DNA of 64,000 bases from Variovorax sp. RA8 (GTDB lineage: Bacteria; Pseudomonadota; Gammaproteobacteria; Burkholderiales; Burkholderiaceae_C), in contig NZ_LR594662.1 of NCBI RefSeq assembly GCF_901827175.1, positions 5,208,001 to 5,272,000 on the forward strand, written 5' to 3'. The position numbers and the translations under genes were made by a program. Below the pieces are notes generated by a model. The model had not been told where the DNA came from and made no database searches. It saw only the letters and a list, made by a program, of their open reading frames with translations. The number at the start of each line of letters is the position of its first letter. Position 1 is the stretch's first letter. Shown here one piece after another: positions 56,983 through 64,000 of the stretch.

Positions 56983-57273
56983 TTACTCAGCTTCCCAACA
57001 CCACGAAAATGCACCAATGGGGTAGAGCCTTTTGCCATCAATGATGACTGGACTGAAAGTGTCAAATTCACCTTCAGGATAATCTTCGGTTCGGTAGATG
57101 AAGCTATCTGATTTTTCGTCATAGATAAGCTTGTCATCAAACTGCGAGAAATCATTTGCAACTTGCTGTGCCACTTCCAATGTGAAGTAAGGGCATTCCC
57201 ATCCATTCCAATATTGGCCTTGTGAGAATCCCATGTACTTGCACTCTTCAATGCCAAACTTCTTTTCAATCAT
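56983..57273 (-). CDS. Hypothetical acidic Trp-rich protein (96 aa)
   Basis: Not recognised. Rich in aromatic residues (YWNGWECPYFTLEVA, GAFSWCWEAE), acidic. AAGGAGAAAATT before the ATG. Another long frame over the same bases codes a basic, unconvincing protein. Function unknown. Confidence 0.55.
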   Translation of the reverse strand: MIEKKFGIEECKYMGFSQGQYWNGWECPYFTLEVAQQVANDFSQFDDKLIYDEKSDSFIYRTEDYPEGEFDTFSPVIIDGKRLYPIGAFSWCWEAE

Positions 57274-57404
57274 AATTTTCTCCTTTCATAGATTATAAAA
57301 AGGATAGATGATTGCGTCGAACGATAAACGTCATAAGCTAAAGATGATTTGCGTCAATTTGCGTATTCATATAGCGAAGCATTGCCAAGCAAGGATGTTT
57401 GGGC

Positions 57405-57430
57405 AAAAAAAAGACTCCCGTAGGAGCCTT
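57405..57430 (-). terminator. Terminator of the 57455-57670 gene
   Basis: GACTCC-CGTA-GGAGCC hairpin with an eight-base A-run. Confidence 0.75.
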
Positions 57431-57454
57431 ATACAAATCAAGGAGAGGATGGCT

Positions 57455-57670
57455 TTAACGAAACATCTGACCCAGCTTAAAAGCCAATCCATACAATGGT
57501 GACTTTTTGGGTGCAACTGGAACTGGTGCCAAATACTTTTGGTTCAAAAGCTTTGTTTGTGCGCTGAAAGTAGTGTCCCATGAATTAACACCGGCTTGAT
57601 TCTGGGTGAATGAACTACCCAAACCAAGCTCGTTATTGAATGTGCCAGACATATTGCGGTCATTGTTCAT
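57455..57670 (-). CDS. Small unknown protein (71 aa)
   Basis: Not recognised. Asn/Ser/Gly-rich disordered N-terminus, basic end (PKKSPLYGLAFKLGQMFR). Lies between the terminator and the HEPN-like gene. Confidence 0.5.
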   Translation of the reverse strand: MNNDRNMSGTFNNELGLGSSFTQNQAGVNSWDTTFSAQTKLLNQKYLAPVPVAPKKSPLYGLAFKLGQMFR

Positions 57671-57717
57671 AGGAACTCCTTTCTCTCGTTGTACAGCGCA
57701 GACAGGCCCGCGTCAAG

Positions 57718-58182
57718 TCAGAACAGCACAGTCTCATAGTCGCTGCGGATCTGCTCGTTCTGCTCCAGCACGGCATAGAGGACGGCCAGAGAGGCAGTGA
57801 CAAGCTCGGTGTCACGACCTGGTGAAGAGTTGGGAGGGTGCTTCCCCCCATGGAACAGGTTGTTCCTCACTCGCTGGAGGCTCTCCAGTGCCTTTGCCCT
57901 GTCTGTCGCTCCCTGTAGTGCCACATCCTTCCACTTGAGGTTCGGCGCCTGTATCTGTGGCGGGTAGGCAAGCAAGTAGCCCAAGCTCACGGCAAGAGGA
58001 CTGTCCTGAGCCACTTCAAGAGTGAACTCCCGTGCGAATCGCTTCCAGTCTGGGGATGCTCGTCCCTCCCCTTTCACAAAGCCTGCCTCTTTCAAAGCAA
58101 ATTCAAATCTTGAGAACACTGCAAAGAATTCACAAGCAAGGTCTTTTGGAACACTGATGAAAGTGAACGGATCAGGAAGCAT
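57718..58182 (-). CDS. HEPN-like protein (154 aa)
   Basis: ATG at 58182 (MLPDPFTFISVPKDL). All-helical with an R-x4-H motif in LQRVRNNLFHGGKHPP near residue 110, the hallmark of HEPN RNases. RFEFALKEAGF near residue 22 resembles the first helix. G+C-richer than both flanks. Not obviously paired with a nucleotidyltransferase. Defence or toxin function is an inference. Confidence 0.68.
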   Translation of the reverse strand: MLPDPFTFISVPKDLACEFFAVFSRFEFALKEAGFVKGEGRASPDWKRFAREFTLEVAQDSPLAVSLGYLLAYPPQIQAPNLKWKDVALQGATDRAKALESLQRVRNNLFHGGKHPPNSSPGRDTELVTASLAVLYAVLEQNEQIRSDYETVLF

Positions 58183-58202
58183 ATTCAAAAATTTTAAATC
58201 TC
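58183..58202 (-). repeat. Dispersed GAGCTTTAAAATTTT motif, copy 6 (reverse)
   Basis: GAGATTTAAAATTTT form on the minus strand; covers the stop codon of the 53-aa gene and the ribosome-site region of the HEPN-like gene. Confidence 0.52.
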
Positions 58203-58355
58203 GTCTTTTAGCTTTGCGTGGTCAGCTACAGCTTCGGCTATCTTGTCATCAACATCTCGCTTGTTCACATCGTCGTACCAATAGACAACACCATCACTGA
58301 ATTCAATGCGAAGCTCTTTTTCTCGCGGCATGTAGCTCGTTATTATTTTTTCCAT
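58194..58355 (-). CDS. Small KTSC-like protein (53 aa)
   Basis: Frame from ATG 58355 to TAA 58194; MEKIITSYMPREKELRIEF, then SDGVVYWYDDVNKRDVDD resembles a shortened KTSC strand-turn-strand (compare the 55303 gene). Eleven bases before the HEPN-like gene, so probably co-transcribed. Confidence 0.55.
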   Translation of the reverse strand: MEKIITSYMPREKELRIEFSDGVVYWYDDVNKRDVDDKIAEAVADHAKLKDEI

Positions 58356-58405
58356 GTTGCACCCTTTTTCTTTTATTTTTAGCGTGCTTCATGGAGATGT
58401 CAAAT

Positions 58406-59170
58406 TTAGAGGTTGCCTTCGGCAATATATTTGAACGGGAATGCTCCATTGATTGCGGCTTTGATTTTGTACTTCCCACCACCGTGCATCTCACAGAAGA
58501 ACAAATCCTTGCCCTGACCCTTAAGCATGAAGCTTTTGTGTCCGGGCTCCATCACAGGTGCACCGTCGCCTGAAATCAGCGATTCTGAATAATTGACAGC
58601 CTTCGCAGTCACCTTCTTGCACTGGGCAAACTCATTGGTTGCACCTTGAACAACTGCCTTGTTGGCAGCAACGTATCCAGCTTCTTTCAGAACAACCACA
58701 TAGCTTTCTATGTGACCTGGTTGGAACTCAAGTTCAGCTTGTCCAAACGGAGCCGTGACGACTTGAGGTTTCTTCTGGGCAATGGCTGTGAGAAGTCCTG
58801 CTGGAGGTGTCTGACCTACTGACTTGAAGAACTTGGTGGTTGCACTCTGAAGCTTGGCAAAAGCAAGCTCTTTCTCAGCCGGATTGTTGATGTTGATCTT
58901 GATGCGGATTTCATTCGCACGGTCAAAAGCCGTGGAGCGGATGTAGTAGGCAATGTTTGGCTCCATGCCTCCCCCTCTGGAGGTGCCGAATGACACAAGC
59001 TGGCTCATGCATGTCCACTCGCTGGGGTCTGCCTTGCTCGGCTTCCATCCAGCAGTAGGGATGCCCTCAGATTCAAGAGCCGTGCACAGCACCCGTGGGG
59101 ACTTGAAAACACTGTCTTGAGCCATCACGGCAAGTGGGAAGAACAGGCACGATGCCAAGACTCGTTTCAT
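58406..59170 (-). CDS. Exported protein of unknown function (254 aa)
   Basis: ATG at 59170 overlaps the upstream stop (ATGA). Signal peptide at residues 1-17 (MKRVLASCLFFPLAVMA), cleaved before QDSVF. Mature part has four Cys (for example RVLCTALESEG, EWTCMSQL, EFAQCKKV, LFFCEMHGGG), probably two disulfides. Not recognised; a periplasmic protein of unknown role. Confidence 0.66.
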   Translation of the reverse strand: MKRVLASCLFFPLAVMAQDSVFKSPRVLCTALESEGIPTAGWKPSKADPSEWTCMSQLVSFGTSRGGGMEPNIAYYIRSTAFDRANEIRIKININNPAEKELAFAKLQSATTKFFKSVGQTPPAGLLTAIAQKKPQVVTAPFGQAELEFQPGHIESYVVVLKEAGYVAANKAVVQGATNEFAQCKKVTAKAVNYSESLISGDGAPVMEPGHKSFMLKGQGKDLFFCEMHGGGKYKIKAAINGAFPFKYIAEGNL

Positions 59171-59616
59171 CAAAGACCTTTAGAAATATTGAGGATGTCT
59201 GCCACGGGTCGGGCCTTGTAGGCATGAATCAAGATTCTCGCCGTTTCTGTTGCAAGTAGAAACAGTGGAACCTCCAGCTTGAAGCACTCGTTGACCATGA
59301 GCGGGTCGTTGTCGTGAGGGATGGACTGGACACAGTAGGTGAAGGCAAAAATCTCCCGCCTGCGGTCGATCTCCTTGAAGCCCACGGCGAGGAGCTGGCA
59401 GTTCATCGCCCGTAGTTCCTTGGTCATGCTCAACAGGCAGGACATGGCTTCTCGTGTCTCCTCGGGGGTGTGAGCCAGTCCAAGCACATCCATCAACTCT
59501 CCTGACTTGAAGAAATGCTCACCATGAGCCGTGAGGTTGTGGGCAAGCTCCTTGTGAAGCCTGTGCAACTCGGTGGCAGTCGCACCATCTGGAGTGAGTT
59601 TGATGGGTCTGTGCAT
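59170..59616 (-). CDS. Hypothetical protein upstream of the exported protein (148 aa)
   Basis: Start at 59616 (MHRPIKLTPDGATATELHR); the longer frame runs through a terminator and into the next gene. Soluble, helical, two or more Cys in the centre. Coupled to the exported protein's gene. G+C-rich. Not recognised. Confidence 0.58.
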   Translation of the reverse strand: MHRPIKLTPDGATATELHRLHKELAHNLTAHGEHFFKSGELMDVLGLAHTPEETREAMSCLLSMTKELRAMNCQLLAVGFKEIDRRREIFAFTYCVQSIPHDNDPLMVNECFKLEVPLFLLATETARILIHAYKARPVADILNISKGL

Positions 59617-59634
59617 AAGTTTGTGGAGGACGTG

Positions 59635-59656
59635 AAAAAGCCACCCGAAGGTGGCT
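59635..59656 (-). terminator. Terminator of the 59679-60344 gene
   Basis: GCCACC-CGAA-GGTGGC hairpin with A-run. Confidence 0.78.
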
Positions 59657-59678
59657 TGTGGATCTTGCTGTGGACAGC

Positions 59679-60344
59679 TTACTTGGCTTCTGGACCAGCC
59701 TTCTTGGTCTTGATGTTCTCGATGATCGCAGCCCACTCCTTCTTGCCTTCAGGAGTCGCGTAGAACTCCTTTCCTTCTGGAGTTTTGTAGCTCTCCATTA
59801 CGGATTCGAACTTGTCGCCGTGCTTGATGAACAGGTCCTTGAACGCCGGCTTGGTGTACGAAGTGAATTTGTCGGGGTCACCCTTGCCGTAGCCAGCAGG
59901 ACGCTTGCCATTCGCTGGGAGGGCAATCATCAGAAGCTTCTTAGGCTTCTTTTCCTTCGGGGCGCCATCGGTTTCCTTGGCTGCTCGTGGTGCCTTGGTA
60001 ACACCGGCTGCCAGACGGATGGTGTTGGCATCAAACAGCTTGTCAATGTCAGAGACTTGCGCACCAGCTTCCTTCAGGTCAAGGAAAGTAATGCCGTGCT
60101 TCTTCATCTCCTCAACCAGCTTGGTTACGGTGCCCTTCTTGGCTTCACGCTTTGTTTCGTCTGCCTTGTTCAGGTTTTGCAGTGCTTCAAACACCTTGGG
60201 GTCAGTGGAACCTTTCAGAATGAGGTCCATCAGCGCCTCTTTTGAAAGATCAGAAACCTTCGTGGCAGGAGCCTGAGCCGCAGCAGCGGGAGCAGCAGCC
60301 TTGTTGGTGTCTTGAGCCTTGGTGTCTTGGGTAGCAGTTGCCAT
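59679..60344 (-). CDS. Basic nucleoid-type protein, possibly H-NS-like (221 aa)
   Basis: Ala/Gln/Thr-rich disordered N-terminus (AAAPAAAAQAPATKV), a helical part with LVEEMKKHGITFLDLKEAG that recalls the H-NS oligomerisation/linker motif, then a Lys/Pro-rich linker (GAPKEKKPKKLL) and a basic C-terminus. The usual H-NS DNA-binding signature is not visible, so this is only a candidate DNA-binding or silencing protein. G+C- and Ala/Lys-rich. Confidence 0.5.
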   Translation of the reverse strand: MATATQDTKAQDTNKAAAPAAAAQAPATKVSDLSKEALMDLILKGSTDPKVFEALQNLNKADETKREAKKGTVTKLVEEMKKHGITFLDLKEAGAQVSDIDKLFDANTIRLAAGVTKAPRAAKETDGAPKEKKPKKLLMIALPANGKRPAGYGKGDPDKFTSYTKPAFKDLFIKHGDKFESVMESYKTPEGKEFYATPEGKKEWAAIIENIKTKKAGPEAK

Positions 60345-60599
60345 GATGTTTCCTTAGTGGATGTTGATTGAGTTTGCCGTCTCAACAAACTCAATGAATG
60401 TTTGTTGATGTAGTGACTTTAGGTCTTCATCTTTGGTGCGTCAACAACTTCTTCAATCTTTTTTCATCTTTTCATCAAACTTGTTCGAAACAACATGTTT
60501 GCGTCTTTCTTACAACAACCCGTTTGTCTGAATATTGGTCAACTTCCATTGCTTTTCTCAATATATCTGCTATTTTGATATATGAACAAGGGGAAATTA
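60345..60599. other. Intergenic region with pilin promoter
   Basis: 255 bases between divergent units. A rightward promoter TTGCTT (60549-60554), 16 bases, TATTTT (60571-60576), preceded by TGC and carrying half of the family-1 dyad. The rest is repetitive T/C-rich sequence with several CAACAA/TTGTTG stretches; nothing else recognised. Confidence 0.5.
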
Positions 60600-61070
60600 A
60601 TGATAACAAATATAAGACAAAAGGGGTTCACCCTCATTGAATTGATGATTACGGTGGCAATTGTAGGAATTTTGGCTGCAATAGCTTTGCCTGCATATCA
60701 GGACTACACCATTCGTGCACAGGTAGCTGAAGGTATATCACTAACTGGTGGCATTAAGACAGACATGGAAGAGAGTCATGCACAAACCGGAGACTTTGAA
60801 GCGATGCGATTGAAATCCTATACAGATGCTCCCACAGTCGGGAAATACTCCACGGTTTTCAAGAACTTCAATTCAAACACTCAAAAGGTTGTGATTCTGG
60901 TGATGATGAACGGACCAGATGCTAGTCAAAAGCTCAAGGACATCAATGCAAGGCTCTATTTAGTTCCAACTGAGCAACCTGGTGGAAACATCGGCTGGAA
61001 GTGCACAAGCACATTGGCTGGTGGAGAAGAGATTCCAGCTAAATACTTGCCAAGCTCCTGCAAAGATTAA
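60600..61070 (+). CDS. Type IV pilin (type IVa-like), first copy (156 aa)
   Basis: ATG at 60600 follows AAGGGG. The prepilin has a short leader ending in Gly, cleaved before [10 protein letters not shown] (Gly/Phe with Glu5), then the hydrophobic N-terminal helix ([19 protein letters not shown]). The C-terminal domain carries two Cys (GWKCTST..PSSCKD) forming the D-loop. Needs a host prepilin peptidase and pilus machinery. Downstream pilin at 61125 is a paralogue. Confidence 0.85.
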   Translation: MITNIRQKGFTLIELMITVAIVGILAAIALPAYQDYTIRAQVAEGISLTGGIKTDMEESHAQTGDFEAMRLKSYTDAPTVGKYSTVFKNFNSNTQKVVILVMMNGPDASQKLKDINARLYLVPTEQPGGNIGWKCTSTLAGGEEIPAKYLPSSCKD

Positions 61071-61124
61071 GAAGCCCAGCCTCGTGGCTTAGAACGAGAG
61101 AAAAACAACAACAAGGAGATGATG

Positions 61125-61589
61125 ATGAAAACAGCAATGCAAAAGGGTTTCACCCTTATTGAATTAATGATTACCGTAGCGATTGTAGGAATCTTGGCCG
61201 CTGTAGCCTTGCCTGCATATCAAGATTACACAATTCGTGCGCAAATCAGTGAGGCAATCTTGCTTGCCTCAGGCACAAAGCCTAAGGTGGAAGAATGGTA
61301 TGCCATGAGGGGGCAACTGCCTTCAGACAGCTTTGAGGCTGATGTGGCCTGCCATAACACCAGATGTGGCAACTATGTGGACTACATTGATATTCAAGCT
61401 GGATCACCTGGCATGGTGTTCGCTCGTCTAGGCAATGATGTCAATACTAAGGTCAAAGGCTATTCAATTTTCATGAAAGCTCGTATCAACCCTGACGGCA
61501 ACTTGTCATGGGAATGCATTGGCAACATGAACAGAAAGTATTTGCCTTCCTCATGCACTCAGCACGACACTCCTCAGACAATTAGTTAA
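61125..61589 (+). CDS. Type IV pilin, second copy (154 aa)
   Basis: The third ATG (61125) is best placed after AAGGAG; two other ATGs lie just upstream. Same prepilin signature [18 protein letters not shown]. It has four Cys ([11 protein letters not shown] and [16 protein letters not shown]), so an extra disulfide compared with the first pilin. The leader is again ACAACAACAAGGAG. Together the two may be major and minor pilins, possibly for recipient contact. Confidence 0.85.
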   Translation: MKTAMQKGFTLIELMITVAIVGILAAVALPAYQDYTIRAQISEAILLASGTKPKVEEWYAMRGQLPSDSFEADVACHNTRCGNYVDYIDIQAGSPGMVFARLGNDVNTKVKGYSIFMKARINPDGNLSWECIGNMNRKYLPSSCTQHDTPQTIS

Positions 61590-61846
61590 CCCACTGGGTC
61601 AGCGTTCTCGTCTTCGCCTGATGCTCTCGGGCCGGTGTTCTGATCTTTGATTGACTTCATCATTTCAGCAGTACCTGCTTGCCAAGCCTGTATCCATGTT
61701 GGAAATGATTCTTCTGAAGCTTTCACATCACTCCAGATAGCAGCATCATCAGTAGACTCAATGAGAACCCAGAAGAAATCTCCTGTGTCAGGTTCGTCAA
61801 CAAAAACTGTAAGTCTGCGGAGATGGTCAATCATAGGTGCTTTCAT
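61586..61846 (-). CDS. Hypothetical protein (86 aa)
   Basis: Not recognised. Acidic, with a Trp/Phe-rich centre ([19 protein letters not shown]) and a polar C-terminus. It overlaps the end of the second pilin gene (convergent) and its ATG overlaps the stop of the 335-aa gene. Confidence 0.5.
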   Translation of the reverse strand: MKAPMIDHLRRLTVFVDEPDTGDFFWVLIESTDDAAIWSDVKASEESFPTWIQAWQAGTAEMMKSIKDQNTGPRASGEDENADPVG

Positions 61847-62850
61847 AGAACAGGTCCTGATTGTTGTTTTCGCTGGCGTGGGGTAAGTTTGGGTTCATCC
61901 TTGGGCTTAAGGTTAACTCCTAGCTTGCCGTGCAGCTTCTCGCTCTCAATAGCATTGGTGAGTGTTTCAACCGGCTCTAGATTGCTTTTCTCAAGCAATG
62001 ACTTGATTCTTGGCGATAAATTATCCGAGAAAACCTCCTCGCTAATTGTATAAAAACCCTCAACACATCTATAAGCTTCCCTAGCGACCTCCAAGTCATC
62101 TTTCAGAGAATCGCCCATATAAGATAGAAAGTAATAATTTTTCGTCAGGAAATGCTCAGCAAATTCTTTGTCGTTTCTTATTTCGTCAGGCAGTAACTTA
62201 CAGTAGCGATCCAATTCATCAAGATCCTCAAGGGGGATGTCGTTGGAGATGTAGGTTTTGATGTCACCAAGAGCCTCCTGCATATCTGGGTCTGATTTAA
62301 CTTCATCACTCAGAGTAGGCCAGACCGTTGGATTGGTTTTAACTGCAAGCCTAACAAACTCCACGTCATTTTGAAGTGATATGTCGGCTAGATGAAATAG
62401 CTCAGGACTGAACTTGATTGCCTTAATAAGAAAATCAAAATTGCTCGACAGTGTCTCGTGAAGTTCTGTTACTTTCAGTTGTCGCTCGATAAGCTCACCC
62501 ATGATGTCAGGATCAGCTTTGAAGTCATCTGGAAGCGACTTGTATATTAGGCTGGCAAAGTAAGGTGTAGGTGTTCCCAGTGTGCTCGATGGAAACAAGT
62601 CATCGTCTAGCTCATCATTGGAGTAGATGCGATTTTCTCTATATTGCTCTTCATAAGCTACAAGAACCAATTGGAGAAATTCCCTATTCTTGTAAAGCTC
62701 TTCTCCAAGCCAAGTAATACAGTACGAATTCATGCCAATCGCTAACAGCATGAACCTTTCATCGTTGGTCAGTTCTGGCGATAGCTCAAACTCTTCAGGA
62801 ATTTCACGTGAGTGAATAACACGGAGAGCTTCAATTCTTTTGATTTGCAT
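61843..62850 (-). CDS. DUF4116-like protein (335 aa)
   Basis: Repeats recognisable in the centre: LPDDFKADPDIMGELI, ISLQNDVEFVRLAVK, LPDEIRNDKEFAEHFL and MGDSLKDDLEVAREAY. The C-terminus keeps the shared module (PVETLTNAIESEKLHGKLGV) but ends [12 protein letters not shown] instead of -KI. It overlaps the SRAP gene by 20 bases. Role unknown. Confidence 0.7.
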   Translation of the reverse strand: MQIKRIEALRVIHSREIPEEFELSPELTNDERFMLLAIGMNSYCITWLGEELYKNREFLQLVLVAYEEQYRENRIYSNDELDDDLFPSSTLGTPTPYFASLIYKSLPDDFKADPDIMGELIERQLKVTELHETLSSNFDFLIKAIKFSPELFHLADISLQNDVEFVRLAVKTNPTVWPTLSDEVKSDPDMQEALGDIKTYISNDIPLEDLDELDRYCKLLPDEIRNDKEFAEHFLTKNYYFLSYMGDSLKDDLEVAREAYRCVEGFYTISEEVFSDNLSPRIKSLLEKSNLEPVETLTNAIESEKLHGKLGVNLKPKDEPKLTPRQRKQQSGPVL

Positions 62851-63499
62851 GTGATTGAGGGTCGCCAGAAGCTACCCATTGAAAAGCCGAACTGTCAGGA
62901 TGTTGATGGATGACGGACAGGGCTTCATCGCCACCAGCTAGCCACTTCGCCCAGTCCTCGGGCTCGAGAACGAGTGGTGCCCTGTCATGGGTGGTGCCTA
63001 GGAAGTCGTTTGGCTCGGTTGTGACCATCGTGAAGGTGTTGACCGGCTCACCTGTCTTGTTGTCCTTAGACACCTCGTAGAGTCCTGCTGCAAGGAAGAC
63101 AGTGGTTTCTTTCATCGAGATGTCTACCCTTGTTTTCACACCCTCCAGAATGGGCCACTCCCACCATGCAGACATGGGGATGAGGCAACGAGTCTCCTTG
63201 AAGGCTTTCCTGAAGGTCGGGAGCTTGTGCACTGTCGCACCCACGGCGTTGATGAGTTCGCGCTTCACCCACTTGTCAGGCTTGGCAGGGTCAGGCCAAG
63301 TGCGATGGAACCCCCAGCGGCGCCGATCCACGAAGGTCTTGCCGTCCTGGTCCTGGCGGATGACTGGCTGATAGGTGCGGGGGAAGACTTCGGCACTTCC
63401 ATCCCATAGCTCGGGTTCAGGGTCACGGATGCCAAGGCGAAGAAGATCCAGCTTCTCGTTGGCTATCCAGAGAGGGTCTAGGCGGTATCGTCCACACAT
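62831..63499 (-). CDS. SRAP-domain protein (YedK/HMCES type), abasic-site shield
   Basis: 222 residues. MCGRYRLDP gives the catalytic Cys2. INAVGATVHKLPTFRKAF and CLIPMSAWWEW match the SRAP Asn and Glu regions, and GTTHDRAPLVL gives the essential His. These proteins crosslink to abasic sites in single-stranded DNA to protect it, which suits a plasmid entering as a single strand. No nearby LexA-type operator was noticed. G+C-rich compared with its neighbours. Confidence 0.88.
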   Translation of the reverse strand: MCGRYRLDPLWIANEKLDLLRLGIRDPEPELWDGSAEVFPRTYQPVIRQDQDGKTFVDRRRWGFHRTWPDPAKPDKWVKRELINAVGATVHKLPTFRKAFKETRCLIPMSAWWEWPILEGVKTRVDISMKETTVFLAAGLYEVSKDNKTGEPVNTFTMVTTEPNDFLGTTHDRAPLVLEPEDWAKWLAGGDEALSVIHQHPDSSAFQWVASGDPQSHANQKN

Positions 63500-63524
63500 A
63501 AAAAAAGCCCTTACGTGAAGGGCT
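63500..63524 (-). terminator. Terminator of the partial DUF4116 gene
   Basis: GCCCTT-ACGTG-AAGGGC hairpin with A-run. Confidence 0.78.
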
Positions 63525-63544
63525 ACATGATGCCATCGTGATCT

Positions 63545-64000
63545 TCATATTTTCATCTTAGGCTTGTGAGATTCAACCTTAGGTGCCAGTTTCATATCAA
63601 GCTTTTCGTGAAGAAGATGAGCTTGTAAGGACTTCACTGGATCTTCATCGCCAGCTAGCTTTTGTATCTCCTCGGATGCAAAGTGAATCACTGCTGAAGG
63701 TTTGTGGTGCGGTTCAATCTCTTTCAGCAATTCTAGAAACTGAGATGGGTTGTCTCTTACTGAGGGGTTTATTGAATTCAGGGGACTAGAAGAATCAGCG
63801 CAACAGATCTCGATTAATGCTGGAGTGCTTTTGATTCTGTCAGAGGCGTATTGAAATGATGAAGATTGAGCCCATGTTGCATGTTGTGCAACCTCAATAT
63901 CGTCTTTCAACTGCACTGATGCTTCTCTAAAGATGCCACAGCATGATTGAACAGCCTGCACCATGAATTCTTTGTCTGCTTTGAGCCTTCCTGAAGCCTC
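63545..64000 (-). CDS. DUF4116-repeat protein with KPKMKI tail (5' end cut by window)
   Basis: The frame is open to the window edge and the leading residues EASGRLKADKEFMVQAV are themselves a DUF4116 unit, so the first ATG at 63964 is internal. Further units: ASVQLKDDIEVAQHA and ASDRIKSTPALIEI. C-terminal module intact: DEDPVKSLQAHLLHEKLDMKL, APK, then HKPKMKI. A terminator follows, so this tail is not a leader for another gene. Confidence 0.72.
   Translation of the reverse strand, partial: EASGRLKADKEFMVQAVQSCCGIFREASVQLKDDIEVAQHATWAQSSSFQYASDRIKSTPALIEICCADSSSPLNSINPSVRDNPSQFLELLKEIEPHHKPSAVIHFASEEIQKLAGDEDPVKSLQAHLLHEKLDMKLAPKVESHKPKMKI

Noticed and set aside
1..64000. CRISPR array, rRNA or tRNA genes
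   Set aside because: No regularly spaced direct repeats with unique spacers and no recognisable tRNA or rRNA sequence were seen.
1..64000. Insertion sequences or transposases
   Set aside because: No transposase-like protein or terminal inverted repeat pair was recognised. The repeated promoter and terminator blocks do not look like IS ends.

Overview
The window looks like part of a large conjugative plasmid, or a plasmid-like integrative element, from a Gram-negative host. A betaproteobacterium (Burkholderiales) is the best guess, based mainly on two type IVa-like pilins; that guess is weak. There is no rRNA, tRNA, housekeeping gene or CRISPR array. Nearly all genes read leftwards (minus strand). 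They sit in short translationally coupled groups with many ATGA overlaps, separated by almost identical hairpin terminators (GCACC-N4-GGTGC).

Layout. 0.6-5.8 kb: a complete glutamate/aspartate-type ABC importer (gltI, gltJ, gltK, gltL) interleaved with small unknown genes, then an ArdC-type antirestriction protein (5.9-6.9 kb). 6.9-26.5 kb: conjugation and mobilisation genes (lysozyme-like muramidase, two coupling-protein-like ATPases, TrwC/TraI-type MobF relaxase-helicase and small accessory genes), preceded by a block of DUF4116-repeat proteins. 26.5-28.8 kb: a possible oriT region, two paralogous DNA-binding-like genes and a ParA/StbB-like ATPase. 28.9-37.7 kb: accessory island with two methyltransferase-like proteins lacking NPPY, an HNH protein, a hidden operon of tiny membrane proteins, and a phospholipase-D-like nuclease coupled to an HEPN-like protein. 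37.7-48.7 kb: many small unknown genes behind one repeated promoter type, plus an Swt1-type HEPN protein and a third methyltransferase-like fragment. 48.7-51.5 kb: probable replication region (repeat cluster, SF3 helicase, small putative DNA-binding protein). 52.5-55.2 kb: a DotA/TraY protein, pointing to a type IVB (IncI/Dot-Icm-like) secretion apparatus whose other parts must lie outside the window. 55.3-64 kb: KTSC protein, more DUF4116 genes, a Phd/RelE-type toxin-antitoxin pair, a third HEPN-like protein, two type IV pilins and an SRAP (YedK/HMCES) protein.

Three genome-wide patterns stand out. (1) Many otherwise unrelated proteins end in a short basic tail, typically T-R-K-x-K-I, and the DUF4116 proteins share a longer C-terminal module; these could be secretion or sorting signals for the conjugation machine. 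(2) Promoters fall into two repeated families with a fixed 16-base spacer and a TGC-extended -10. One carries a dyad ATATTG-N7-CAATAT; the other carries a conserved upstream block and is often followed by a conserved hairpin-rich element. (3) A dispersed motif with core GAGCTTTAAAATTTT, a cluster of TGCACAAGG repeats, and a nearly identical C-terminal peptide on the ParA-like ATPase and the replication helicase suggest linked replication, partition or transfer functions. Functions given for unknown genes are inferences from sequence patterns seen by eye; no database search was possible.
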